Source: Leifsonia aquatica H1aii (GTDB lineage: Bacteria > Actinomycetota > Actinomycetes > Actinomycetales > Microbacteriaceae). From it: DNA of 64,000 bases. Positions 35,427 to 43,751 of this stretch are shown here, piece by piece. The DNA lies in NCBI RefSeq assembly GCF_000633535.1, contig NZ_AYMR01000006.1:62001-126000 (forward strand), in the 5' to 3' direction. Numbering within the stretch: the first letter of the stretch is position 1; every line of letters starts with the position of its first letter. Below the pieces are notes generated by a model, which ran no database searches, was not told the DNA's origin, and saw only the letters and a program-made list of their open reading frames with translations. The translations under genes and the position numbers were made by a program.

Positions 35427-36683
35427 CTAGGCTTGGCCGTGCGACGCTCTCGACCGGCGCGACAGCGAGTCGATGATGACCGCGAGCAGCAGCACGGCGC
35501 CGGTGATCATGAAGCGGTACGACGAGTCGAGGTTCATCAGCGTCAGGCCGTTCGAGATCGACTGGATCACCAGGATGCCGAGCAGGGCCGACCAGGCGGA
35601 GCCACGGCCGCCGAAGAGGCTCGTGCCGCCGATGACCGCGGCCGCGATCGCGTTCAGGTTGGTGTCGGTTCCGCCGGACGACGCGCTGACCGAGGCCAGC
35701 CGCGCCGCCGCGAGCAGACCGCCGACGGCCGCGAACGTCGAGCAGAGGATGAACACGCTGATGAAGACCCGGTTCACCTTGATGCCGGCGCGGCGGGCCG
35801 CTTCGACCGAGCCGCCGACCGCGAAGACCGAACGACCCCACTTGGTGCGGGTGAGGAAGTAGTTCATCACGATCACCAGCACGACGAAGAAGAGGAACAT
35901 CGCTCCCGTGCCACGATCCGTCGAGAGGTACCAGACGGCGATGCAGAGTCCGACGAGCAGCAGCGCCGCCTTCAGGGCGACCGCCGCCGTCGAGCCTTCC
36001 GAGAGGCCGGCGTTCCGGCGGCGGACGTTGCGGCGCCAATCGGAGAGGAACATCCCGCCGGCCGCGACCACCGCAAGGGCGTACGCCGCCCATGGCGGGA
36101 GGAAGGTCTGCTGCGCGAACGAGACGATCCACGAGTCGTAGGGGATGTTGATCGAGCTGTTCGGTCCGAGGATCCACAACTGCACGCCGAGGAAGCCGAG
36201 CAGACCGGCCAGCGTGATGACGAAGCTGGGCACCCCGAAGCGCGTGAAGAGCAGACCGTAGAGGTAGCCGATCACCGCTCCGGCGAGGATCGCTACGATC
36301 ACGGTCGCCCAGAGCGGCCAGTGCAGCTGGGTGAAGCCGACCCCGAGGATGGCGGCGGAGACGCCGCTCACCGACCCGACCGAGAGGTCGATCTGGCCGA
36401 GCAGCAGCACCAGCACGATGCCGATCGAGATGGTGCCGATCGCCGCGCACTGCAGTGTCAGGTTCACCAGGTTGTTGGCGCTCAGGAAGTTGGGGTTCAG
36501 CACCTGGAAGACGACCCAGATGACGACGAGGCCGATGACGACCGGGAGCGAGCCGAGGTCGCCGCCGCGCACCCGGCGGCCGAAGCCGCGCAGCGCACCG
36601 CCGAGACCCGCCTCGCGGATGAGGCGCTCGTCCTGCAGGTCGGCCGCGACCTCGGCGGGGGTCTCCGCTGTTGCCTTGCTCAT
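35427..36683 (-). CDS. Sugar ABC transporter permease (XylH/RbsC-type)
   Basis: A 418-residue permease with about 10 membrane helices of the CUT2 branched-chain-like permease family. Characteristic parts are IGIVLVLLLGQIDLSVGSVS (about 90-109), TFAAVGGLLAAARLASVSAS, and GTDTNLNAIAAAVIGGTSLF. The size is typical of xylose/multiple-sugar XylH/GguB-like proteins. The start overlaps the ATPase gene by 4 bp (ATGA), so the two are translationally coupled. Substrate: the paired binding protein points to xylose or a related aldose. Confidence 0.9.
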   Translation of the reverse strand: MSKATAETPAEVAADLQDERLIREAGLGGALRGFGRRVRGGDLGSLPVVIGLVVIWVVFQVLNPNFLSANNLVNLTLQCAAIGTISIGIVLVLLLGQIDLSVGSVSGVSAAILGVGFTQLHWPLWATVIVAILAGAVIGYLYGLLFTRFGVPSFVITLAGLLGFLGVQLWILGPNSSINIPYDSWIVSFAQQTFLPPWAAYALAVVAAGGMFLSDWRRNVRRRNAGLSEGSTAAVALKAALLLVGLCIAVWYLSTDRGTGAMFLFFVVLVIVMNYFLTRTKWGRSVFAVGGSVEAARRAGIKVNRVFISVFILCSTFAAVGGLLAAARLASVSASSGGTDTNLNAIAAAVIGGTSLFGGRGSAWSALLGILVIQSISNGLTLMNLDSSYRFMITGAVLLLAVIIDSLSRRSRASHGQA

Positions 36684-37513
36684 GCGTCGGCCTTCCCTTC
36701 GCTGATGCCCGCCTCGCCGGCGCGGCCGGCCCGACGGCTCACGACGTTGTCCGTCGCACCGGTGATGGCGGAGATGATCTCCTCGTAGCTGACGTCCGGC
36801 ACGCGGAAGTCACCGTTGTTGCGGCCGAGGCGCAGCACCGCGACCCGGTCGGCGACCGCCTGGACGTCGGCCATGTTGTGGCTGATGAGCAGCACTCCGA
36901 GCCCGCGCTCACGCAGCCGCTCGATCAGGTTGAGCACCTCGGCCGTCTGCGCCACCCCGAGGGCGGCGGTGGGCTCGTCGAGGATGACGACGCGGGGGTC
37001 GCCGATCAGCGACCGGGCGATCGCGACCGTCTGCCGCTGACCTCCGGAGAGCGAGGCGACAGCGATCCGGACGGAGGGGATGCGCGCCGAGAGCTGCCGC
37101 AGCAGGCTCCACGACCGCTTCTCCATCTCCTCCTCGTCGAGGGTGCCGTGGGTGATCTCACGGCCAAGGAAGAGGTTCGAGACGACGTCGAGGTTGTCGC
37201 AGAGGGCGAGGTCCTGGAAGACCGTCGCGATGCCCAGCTCGCGCGAGGCGGCGGGCGACGGGATGCTGACGTCCTGGCCGTCGAACGTGATCGTCCCGGA
37301 GTCCTGCGGGTGCACGCCCGCGAGGATCTTGACGAGTGTGGATTTGCCGGCGCCGTTGTCGCCTACGAGGGCGACCACCTCACCGGGATAGACATCGAGG
37401 CTGATGTCGGTGAGCGCCTGCACGGCGCCGAAGCCTTTCGAGACGCCGCTCAGCGAGAGCACGGGCCGACGCTCGGTCCGCTCCTCCTCGGCGATCGCGG
37501 ATTCCATGGTCAC
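36680..37513 (-). CDS. Sugar ABC transporter ATP-binding protein, single-domain
   Basis: A 277-residue ATPase with Walker A GDNGAGKST (51-59), signature LSGGQ (about 152) and Walker B VVILDEPTAAL. It has only one nucleotide-binding domain, whereas XylG/MglA/RbsA of enterics carry two, so it probably works as a homodimer. GTG 37513 is chosen because AAGGAGA lies 7 nt upstream (37521-37527); the reading frame is open to 37573 but that overlaps the intercistronic hairpin side. Reads on into the permease gene. Confidence 0.9.
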   Translation of the reverse strand: MTMESAIAEEERTERRPVLSLSGVSKGFGAVQALTDISLDVYPGEVVALVGDNGAGKSTLVKILAGVHPQDSGTITFDGQDVSIPSPAASRELGIATVFQDLALCDNLDVVSNLFLGREITHGTLDEEEMEKRSWSLLRQLSARIPSVRIAVASLSGGQRQTVAIARSLIGDPRVVILDEPTAALGVAQTAEVLNLIERLRERGLGVLLISHNMADVQAVADRVAVLRLGRNNGDFRVPDVSYEEIISAITGATDNVVSRRAGRAGEAGISEGKADA

Positions 37514-37570
37514 GGCGTTCTCTCCTTCGAGGTGAGCTGGGTGGTTCGGGTCCATCGTAGGGCGGGTGCA

Positions 37571-37612
37571 CACGGCCCTCCAGGTGCGATGATCCGCATC
37601 TGGAGGGCCGTG
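37571..37612 (-). terminator. Intercistronic hairpin between binding protein and ATPase genes
   Basis: A 13-bp perfect stem (37571-37583 with 37600-37612) extended by one G-T position and four further pairs (37585-37588 with 37595-37598), loop of 6 nt. It begins about 10 nt downstream of the binding-protein stop codon on the minus strand. Such hairpins typically attenuate transcription or protect the 3' end, keeping binding protein in excess over membrane components. Confidence 0.8.
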
Positions 37613-37622
37613 CTGCCAGGTG

Positions 37623-38735
37623 TTACTTGATTCCGTACTTGTCGCACGCCGCCTTGTAGTCCGCGGTGCAGATCTTCGCAGCGGAGTCCGCTCCGTAGAA
37701 CTCGTCCTTGACGACCGTGCTCTCGATGTTGTCGGTCGTGACCGCGACCGGCTTCAGGAGGAACGACGCGATCTTCGCGCCGCCGGCAGTGTCGACGCTC
37801 GTGTCACCGGCCGGCTTCTGGGCCTTGGTGAGCGCGATGACGAGCTCGGCCGCCTTCTCCGCCTCCGGCTGGATGGCCTTGTAGACCGTCATGTACTGAT
37901 CGCCGGCGAGGATGCGCTGGATGCCCGCGAGCTCGGCGTCCTGCCCGGTGACCGGCGGGATCGGCGAGACGTTGGCCGCCTTGAGTGCGGCGATCGCGCC
38001 GCCGCCCGTGCCGTCATTGGCCGCGTAGATGGCCTTGATTTGGCTGCCGAACTGCGTGATCTGACCGGACACCCAGTTCTGGGCCTGTGCCGGGTCCCAT
38101 CCTGGTGTGTCGTACTCGGCGAGCACTTTGTAGCCGCTCGTGTCGATCACGCTGTGCGCGCCCTTCTTGAACAGGGTCGCGTTGTTGTCGGTGGGCGAGC
38201 CGTTGACCATCAGGATGCCGCTGCCGGCGGGGACGCCGTCCTTCTTGAGCTTGTCGACCAGGGCCGTGGCCTGCAGCTTGCCGACCTCTTCGTTGTCGAA
38301 CGAGATGTAGTAGTCGACGTCCTTGCTGTTGATCAGGCGGTCGTAGGAGATGACCGGGACGTTCTTGGCCTTCGCCTCGCCGACGATGGAGGCCGCGGCC
38401 TCGCCGTCGAACGGGTCGAGGACGAGCACCTTGACGCCCTGGGTCAGCATGGACTCCGCCTGCTGCTGCTGCTTGCTGGCGTCGCCGTCGGCGTTCGCGT
38501 AGAGCACCTTGCAGCCGGAGCAGAGGTCCTTGATCTTGGCTTCGAAGAAGGGCTTGTCCGCCGCCTCGTAGCGGGCGGTGACGGAGTCGGGGAGGAGAAG
38601 GCCGATCTGGGCCTTGGAGGCGTCCGCCGTGGAGGTGCTTCCACTGCCGGAGCCGTTCGAACAGGCTGTGAGACTGAGTGCTGCGAGGAGGACCGCGGAT
38701 GCTGCGATCATTCCCCTCTTGGTGGCGATCTTCAT
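37623..38735 (-). CDS. Sugar-binding lipoprotein (XylF/ChvE-like)
   Basis: A 370-residue substrate-binding protein of the CUT2 class. The N-terminus is a lipoprotein signal: MKIATKRGM, hydrophobic stretch, lipobox LTAC with Cys25 as the anchor. A Ser/Gly/Thr linker follows, then the fold with KAQIGLLLPDSVTARYEA, VISYDRLINSKDVDYYISFD, VGKLQATALVDKLKK and GTGGGAIAALKAANV. The YDRLI..DVDYYISFDN stretch is characteristic of xylose-binding XylF. Binds the sugar outside the membrane and delivers it to the permease. A GGAGG site lies 7 nt before the ATG. Confidence 0.92.
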   Translation of the reverse strand: MKIATKRGMIAASAVLLAALSLTACSNGSGSGSTSTADASKAQIGLLLPDSVTARYEAADKPFFEAKIKDLCSGCKVLYANADGDASKQQQQAESMLTQGVKVLVLDPFDGEAAASIVGEAKAKNVPVISYDRLINSKDVDYYISFDNEEVGKLQATALVDKLKKDGVPAGSGILMVNGSPTDNNATLFKKGAHSVIDTSGYKVLAEYDTPGWDPAQAQNWVSGQITQFGSQIKAIYAANDGTGGGAIAALKAANVSPIPPVTGQDAELAGIQRILAGDQYMTVYKAIQPEAEKAAELVIALTKAQKPAGDTSVDTAGGAKIASFLLKPVAVTTDNIESTVVKDEFYGADSAAKICTADYKAACDKYGIK

Positions 38736-38780
38736 TGAAAAACCTCCGGTTCGAGCCCGCCATCCTTGGCGGCTGGGTTG

Positions 38781-38809
38781 AGTGTGTCAGGTGCGCGTCT
38801 TGGCGTCAA
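38781..38809 (-). promoter_or_regulatory. Promoter of the sugar ABC operon
   Basis: On the minus strand a -35 box TTGACG (38804-38809) and a -10-like CACACT (38781-38786) are 17 bp apart, giving a leader of about 40 nt that contains a small hairpin (CCGCCA/TGGCGG around 38755-38770) and the GGAGG site. Directly upstream a second TTGAC occurs (about 38817-38822), a possible operator element for the ROK regulator. Confidence 0.6.
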
Positions 38810-38882
38810 TACTTGAAGTCAACGCATTCGATAACGGTTGGTCACGTTTGGGGGGTGACGGGGGACAGCGCGCGGAGCGGGC

Positions 38883-40064
38883 TCAGTTGGCTGTGCTCTG
38901 CGGGGTCAGCGAGACCCGGTCGACCGCGTAGGCGACCGCCCCGAGGGTGGCCGCGCGCGTCCCGAGCTGGCCTTGCACGATGTCGGGCATCAGGTCCTCG
39001 CCGACGATGATGGAGCGCTCGACCGCGTGCCGCATCGGGCCGAGCAGCAGCTCGCCCGCGCGGGCCAGCTCACCGCCCACCACGACGCGCTCCGGGTCGA
39101 GCAGGTTGCAGAGATTCGCCGTGGCGACGCCGATGTGCTTGCCGGCGTCCGCGATCGCGCGGATGCAGCGCGCATCCCCGGCCATGGCCTGCAGCACCAC
39201 GTCGCCGAGCTTGAGGCTGCCGAGATGGTCGCGCAGCTCGTCCAGGATGGCCGGGCCGCCGGCGATGGCCTCCAGGCAGCCGCGGTTGCCGCAGCGGCAG
39301 AGGGGGCCGTTCTCCCGGATGGTCGTGTGGCCGAACTCGCCGGCGACGCCGTTGTTGCCGCGGAAGAGCCCGCCGTTCAGCAGCAGGCCGGCACCGATCC
39401 CGTCCCCGATGTCCAGCGTGATCGAGTTGCGCTTGCCGCGTCCGGCGCCGAAGCGCGACTCGGCCAGGGCGGTCAGATTGGCGGCGTTGTCGACGAACAC
39501 GGGGCGTTTCACCCGGCGCTCCATGGCCTCGGCGACCACCACGCCGTCCCAGCCGCGCATGATGCCGCTGCGGGCGATCGTCCCGCTCGCGCGGTCGAGG
39601 GGCGCGGGGAGGGCGATGCCGATCGCGAGCACCTCGTCGCGCGACGCCTCCACCGAGTCGAGCATGTCGCTCAGCAGCATCGAGACCTTGTCGAGCTCGT
39701 TGTCCGCGCGGTGGTCGCGTGCCAGCGGCATGTGGTTCTCGGCGACGACGGTGTGCGCGACATCGGCCAGCGCCACACGCAGATGACGGGTGGAGAAGTG
39801 CACGCCGACCACGAGGCCGAGCGCGTGCGCCAGCGTGACGTGCTGGGCCCGGCGGCCGCTGCGGATGCTCTGCGTGGTGTGCAGCACACCGGAGGTCGAC
39901 AGCTCCTTCACGATGTTGGACACCGTCGCGGGGGAGAGGCCGGTGGCACCGGCGAGCTCGACCTGGGTCAGGCCGCCGTGCTTCTTGATGGCATCGACGA
40001 TTCGAGCTCGGTTGGCTTCACGAAGTGAAGTCTGCGAGCCCGGAGTCCGTCTCTGGGTTGCCAC
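38883..40064 (-). CDS. ROK-family transcriptional regulator
   Basis: A 393-residue regulator. Residues about 20-60 form a winged HTH (LTQVELAGATGLSPATVSNI), and the rest is a ROK sugar-kinase-like domain with DIGDGIGAGLLLNGGLFRGN, EFGHTT and the zinc site CRCGNRGCLEA near 255. It resembles XylR/NagC-type repressors that respond to sugar. Placed upstream of the sugar ABC genes in the same orientation, it probably controls them. The GTG start at 40064 follows a TATCCT box (40072-40077) by 7 nt (leaderless). Confidence 0.9.
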   Translation of the reverse strand: MATQRRTPGSQTSLREANRARIVDAIKKHGGLTQVELAGATGLSPATVSNIVKELSTSGVLHTTQSIRSGRRAQHVTLAHALGLVVGVHFSTRHLRVALADVAHTVVAENHMPLARDHRADNELDKVSMLLSDMLDSVEASRDEVLAIGIALPAPLDRASGTIARSGIMRGWDGVVVAEAMERRVKRPVFVDNAANLTALAESRFGAGRGKRNSITLDIGDGIGAGLLLNGGLFRGNNGVAGEFGHTTIRENGPLCRCGNRGCLEAIAGGPAILDELRDHLGSLKLGDVVLQAMAGDARCIRAIADAGKHIGVATANLCNLLDPERVVVGGELARAGELLLGPMRHAVERSIIVGEDLMPDIVQGQLGTRAATLGAVAYAVDRVSLTPQSTAN

Positions 40065-40179
40065 GACGAGAAGGATACATGCCGCATCGGTGCTCGGACC
40101 TCCGAGGCACAACCCAAGGGTTATGGCTTTGTGAGGTTCGGCACTGCCGCACGCTCCGAGGGCTTGGCAGGATAGAGAC

Positions 40180-40566
40180 ATGGCCGATCTGTACGTGCAC
40201 CCCGACCGCCTGGAGATCCATCTCACGCGGGCCGAGAAGGTGCTCGCGCTCAAACGCGACGGCCTGGTCATCCCGCGCGACAGCATCCGCTCGGTCGCCA
40301 TCACCGAGGACCCGTGGATCTGGATCCGCGGCATCCGCGCGCCTGGTGCGGCGGTGCCGCTCACGCTGTCTGTCGGCACGTGGAAGTTCCACGGTGGGCA
40401 GGACTTCCTCGTCATCAAGGGCAAGCAGCGGGCCGCCGTCGTGATCGACCTCGATGGCGAGGAGTACTCCCGGGTGATCGTCTCCACGCCGCACGCCGCC
40501 AAGCTCGTCGAAGCGCTGAGAGTGGATGTCGCGGAACTCCCCGCCGAGGGCGAGATCATCGAGTAG
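40180..40566 (+). CDS. Conserved-type hypothetical protein, PH-like beta-rich
   Basis: A 128-residue, beta-strand-rich protein with no signal peptide or membrane segment: MADLYVHPDRLEIHLTRAEK, PWIWIRGIRAPGAAVPLTL, FHGGQDFLVIKGKQRAAVVI. The strand pattern suggests a small PH-like or beta-sandwich domain similar to uncharacterised actinobacterial proteins. Starts at ATG after a purine-rich GGATAGAGAC stretch. Single-gene unit; no role assigned. Confidence 0.6.
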   Translation: MADLYVHPDRLEIHLTRAEKVLALKRDGLVIPRDSIRSVAITEDPWIWIRGIRAPGAAVPLTLSVGTWKFHGGQDFLVIKGKQRAAVVIDLDGEEYSRVIVSTPHAAKLVEALRVDVAELPAEGEIIE

Positions 40567-40593
40567 TCGCGGCCGGAGAGGCGGGCGCGCTGC

Positions 40594-40983
40594 TCAGCCG
40601 GCCTGCGCGACGACGAACAGCACCAGACCGATCAGCGGCGGGATGCCCTGGACCAGGGCCGCGGACGGCTTCCGGCCTCCGACGGTGAGTTGCACGACCG
40701 CCGCGAGGACCATGCAGGTGCAGGTGAAGAACATCAGGCCGAAGCCGACGTGCCGCAGAGTGGTCCAGTAGAGCACCATGCCCACCACCGCCCCCGCCGC
40801 GAAGAAGAGGTTGTAGAAGCCCTGCGTGTAGGCGATCGGCCGGCTCGTGTCGGCATCGCGCTGCGACGCGACGCCGTAGCGCCGCCAGACCGAGGGCGAT
40901 GACCACGCCATCGTCTGCGACGCGAAGATCCCCAGATGCACGACGGCGGCGAGTGCGACGAAGACGGACGCGACGATGGCCAT
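40594..40983 (-). CDS. DUF1304 membrane protein (copy 1)
   Basis: A 129-residue protein with four transmembrane helices: IVASVFVALAAVVHLGIFAS, NLFFAAGAVVGMVLYW, LMFFTCTCMVLAAVVQLTV and IPPLIGLVLFVVAQ. DUF1304 features are VHLGIF, the loop MAWSSPSVWRRYGVAS, and the AYTQGFYNLFFA segment. Family function is unknown. A paralogue lies at 42280-42660 beyond the FAD gene. A TATCCT box (40990-40995) is 6 nt before the ATG (leaderless). Confidence 0.88.
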   Translation of the reverse strand: MAIVASVFVALAAVVHLGIFASQTMAWSSPSVWRRYGVASQRDADTSRPIAYTQGFYNLFFAAGAVVGMVLYWTTLRHVGFGLMFFTCTCMVLAAVVQLTVGGRKPSAALVQGIPPLIGLVLFVVAQAG

Positions 40984-41007
40984 GCCGGGAGGATACGCTG
41001 CGGAGGC
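40984..41007. promoter_or_regulatory. Overlapping divergent -10 boxes in a 24-bp gap
   Basis: Only 24 bp separate the start codons of the divergent DUF1304 and FAD-monooxygenase genes. The minus-strand -10 box TATCCT occupies 40990-40995 and the plus-strand box TACGCT occupies 40994-40999, sharing two base pairs. Both genes would be leaderless, with each -35 lying inside the other's coding region. Confidence 0.7.
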
Positions 41008-42228
41008 ATGGAAGCGCTTCAGGCGGACTGCGTGATCTCGGGAGGCGGACCGGCCGGCGTCATGCTCGGCGTCCTCCTCGCCCGCAACGGACTGGAGGTC
41101 GTGGTGCTGGAGAAGCACGCGGACTTCTTCAGGGACTTCCGCGGCGACACCATCCACCCCTCCACGATCGGCGTGCTCGGCGAACTCGGTCTGCGCGAGC
41201 GGTTCCTCGGTCTGCCGCACACGAGCGTGCGCACGCTGGACGCCGTCGTGAGCGGCACCCGCCTGCACCCGGTCGACTTCTCCCGGCTCGGTCCGCCCGA
41301 CGACTTCCTCGTGCTCGCGCCGCAGTGGGACTTCCTGTCCTTCCTCGCCGGCGAAGGCGCACGGTATCCGGGATTCCGGCTGCTGATGGAGACGACCGCG
41401 ACCGGGCTGACCTGGTGGGACGGCGCCGTGACCGGCGTGCGTGCCGCCGGGCCCGACGGAGAGCTCGAGATCGCGGCGGCGCTCACCGTCGCGGCGGATG
41501 GGCGCGACTCGATGCTGCGCGGCGCGGCCGGACTGCGCCCGCGCCGCTTCGGCGTGCCGATCGACGTGCTGTGGTTCCGGCTCCCGAAGCCGGCGGAGGC
41601 CCCACCCAGCACGCTCGCCTACCTGCGTCACGGATCGATGGTGATCACGATCGACCGCGGCGACTACTACCAGACGGGGCTCGTCATCGCGAAGGGCGGG
41701 ATCGACCAGCTGAAGGCGGGCGGCCTGTCCGCCTTCCGCGACGCAGTCGCGGCCGCGGCGCCCTTCCTTCGCGAACCGTTGGCGACGATCGACGACTGGG
41801 AGCAGATCAAACTGCTCAGCGTGCAGATCGACCGGCTCGACCGCTGGTACCGTCGCGGGTTCCTCGCGATCGGCGACGCCGCCCATGCGATGTCGCCGGC
41901 GTTCGGCGTCGGCGTGAACTACGCCGTGCAGGATGCGGTGGCCGCGGCGAACGCCCTCGTGGCCCCGCTGCGCGCCGGGCCGGTCGACCTCGGCGTGCTC
42001 GACGGCATCCAGCGGCGGCGGCTCCCACCCGTGGCCGCCATGCAGCGCATCCAGCTCGCCGCCCACCGGGGCATCGCACGCCCGGGCGGACCGGAGGGCC
42101 TCCCCGACCCTCTGCCGCCGGCGATCCGCACCGCGCTCGCCGCTGCGATGCCGCTGGTGCAGCGGGCGACGGCGCGGTTCATCGGTCGCGGGCTCCGGCC
42201 GGAGTCGGTCGCGCCCGAACTGCGCTGA
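41008..42228 (+). CDS. FAD-dependent aromatic-hydroxylase-like oxidoreductase
   Basis: A 406-residue flavoprotein of the PHBH/UbiH-like class. FAD motif ISGGGPAGVMLG (about 10-21), the AADGRDSMLR (GxxS/DG) fingerprint, and the second FAD motif FLAIGDAAHAMSPAFGVGVN near residue 287. It would use NAD(P)H and O2 to hydroxylate an aromatic or polyketide-like substrate, unidentified. The ATG follows a TACGCT box by 8 nt. Flanked on both sides by DUF1304 genes reading towards the left, the left one divergent from it and the right one convergent. Confidence 0.86.
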   Translation: MEALQADCVISGGGPAGVMLGVLLARNGLEVVVLEKHADFFRDFRGDTIHPSTIGVLGELGLRERFLGLPHTSVRTLDAVVSGTRLHPVDFSRLGPPDDFLVLAPQWDFLSFLAGEGARYPGFRLLMETTATGLTWWDGAVTGVRAAGPDGELEIAAALTVAADGRDSMLRGAAGLRPRRFGVPIDVLWFRLPKPAEAPPSTLAYLRHGSMVITIDRGDYYQTGLVIAKGGIDQLKAGGLSAFRDAVAAAAPFLREPLATIDDWEQIKLLSVQIDRLDRWYRRGFLAIGDAAHAMSPAFGVGVNYAVQDAVAAANALVAPLRAGPVDLGVLDGIQRRRLPPVAAMQRIQLAAHRGIARPGGPEGLPDPLPPAIRTALAAAMPLVQRATARFIGRGLRPESVAPELR

Positions 42229-42279
42229 CGTCCCGGCCGCGCACGGACGACTCGATGCGGCGGCGTCAGCAGCGCGACA

Positions 42280-42660
42280 TCAGGACAGCAGCATCAGGAT
42301 GAAGCCGATGAGCGGCAGCGCGCCCTGGGTGATCGCGGCCCGCCAGTAGCCCTTGCCGGTGGTGAGCAGCACCACCGACGCGGCGAACATGCAGGCCATG
42401 GTGAAGAGGATGAGGGCCAGGCCGGCGGGGTGCAGACCGACGCCGTAGAGGATGAGCCCGACGACCGCACCGATCGCCAGGAAGAGGTTGTAGAAGCCCT
42501 GGTTGTAGGCCATCGGCTTGGTGGTGTCGGCCGCCGCCTGGTCGGCCACGCCGAACCGCTTCCAGACGGACGGGCGCCCCCAGGCCACGCTCTCCATGAA
42601 GAAGATCGCGACGTGCAGGGCGGCGGCGAGGGTGACCACGACGGTGGCGAGGACGATCAT
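42280..42660 (-). CDS. DUF1304 membrane protein (copy 2)
   Basis: A 126-residue paralogue of the protein at 40594-40983, with the same four-helix topology and matching segments: SVAWGRPSVWKRFGVADQ against MAWSSPSVWRRYGVASQ, and AYNQGFYNLFLAIGAVVGL against AYTQGFYNLFFAAGAVVGM. Function unknown. A TATGCT box lies 6 nt before the ATG (leaderless). The pair frames the FAD-monooxygenase gene. Confidence 0.88.
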   Translation of the reverse strand: MIVLATVVVTLAAALHVAIFFMESVAWGRPSVWKRFGVADQAAADTTKPMAYNQGFYNLFLAIGAVVGLILYGVGLHPAGLALILFTMACMFAASVVLLTTGKGYWRAAITQGALPLIGFILMLLS

Positions 42661-42696
42661 GCCGCCAGCATACGGGCGGGCCCAGCGGTTGCGCGC

Positions 42697-43719
42697 TCAG
42701 GCGCGCACGTCGACCACCGTGCGTCCGCGCAGCCGTCCGGCCAGGATCTCCTCCGCGGCGGGCACGGCCGCGGCGAGCGGGATGACGCTCGTCATGGCGG
42801 CGAGCGCCTCCTCGTCGAGATCCGTGGCGAGTCGTCGCCAGGCAGCCTCGCGCAGGGCGGCCGGAGCCTCCACCGAGTTGATGCCGACCAGGGTCACGCC
42901 GCGCAGGATGAACGGGAGCACGGTCCCCGGCAGGTCGGGCCCCTGGGCGAGACCGCACGCGGTCACGGTGCCGCCGTACCGGGTCTGCGCCAGGGCGTTA
43001 ACGAGGGTGTGGCTGCCCACGGCGTCCACCACCCCGGCCCAGCGCTGGCTCTGCAGGGGCCGTCCCGGATCGCCGAGCTCGGCCCGATCGATGATCGCCG
43101 TCGCCCCGAGGTCGGTCAGGTAGCCGGCGAGCTCGTCCACACGTCCGGTCGAGGCCGTCACCGGATAGCCGAGACCCGACAGCACCGCGACGGCGACGGA
43201 GCCGACCCCGCCCGCCGCTCCGGTCACGAGCACACTGCTCCCGCTCTCGCGCACCTCCACCGGGTCGACGCCGTGACGCTCGAGGGCCAGTACCGAGAGC
43301 ATCGCGGTGAAGCCGGCGGTGCCGATCGCCGCCGCCTGCGCCGACGAGATCGCGGCGGGGACGCGCACCAGGGCGTCGCCGCGCACCCGGGCCCGTTCGG
43401 CCAGGCCACCGTGGTGGGACTCGCCGATCCCGTCGCCGTTGAGCACGACGCGGTCGCCGGCCCGCCAGCGCGGATCGGCGCTCGACTCGACGGTGCCGAC
43501 CAGGTCGATGCCCGGGATGAGGGGCGAGGTCCGCGCCACCCCAGGCCGTCCGCCGATGGCCAGCCCGTCCTTGTAGTTGAGCCCCGAGTATTCGACCGCG
43601 ACGGTCACGTCGCCCGGCAGGAGGAAGGCGTCGGTGACCCGCCGCACCTCCGCCGTGTGGGCGGTGATCCTGCCGCCCTCGATCTCCTGCTCGATCACGA
43701 TCGCCCGGAAGTCGCTCAT
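42697..43719 (-). CDS. MDR-family NADPH oxidoreductase (AcuI/YhdH-like)
   Basis: A 340-residue zinc-free medium-chain reductase of the acryloyl-CoA reductase AcuI/YhdH group. Start MSDFRAIVIEQEIEGGRIT, then VEYSGLNYKDGLAIGGR, LIPGIDLVGTVESS, the NADPH fold SSVLVTGAAGGVGSVAV, and the C-terminal GINSVEAPAALREAAWRRLA, all characteristic of the family. Possible role: reduction of acryloyl-CoA to propionyl-CoA, which would feed the prp genes 7 kb away; this link is inferential. TAGGCT lies 6 nt before the ATG. Confidence 0.88.
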   Translation of the reverse strand: MSDFRAIVIEQEIEGGRITAHTAEVRRVTDAFLLPGDVTVAVEYSGLNYKDGLAIGGRPGVARTSPLIPGIDLVGTVESSADPRWRAGDRVVLNGDGIGESHHGGLAERARVRGDALVRVPAAISSAQAAAIGTAGFTAMLSVLALERHGVDPVEVRESGSSVLVTGAAGGVGSVAVAVLSGLGYPVTASTGRVDELAGYLTDLGATAIIDRAELGDPGRPLQSQRWAGVVDAVGSHTLVNALAQTRYGGTVTACGLAQGPDLPGTVLPFILRGVTLVGINSVEAPAALREAAWRRLATDLDEEALAAMTSVIPLAAAVPAAEEILAGRLRGRTVVDVRA

Positions 43720-43751
43720 GTCTGCAGCCTACGCGGGGCCCCGGGCGGTCG

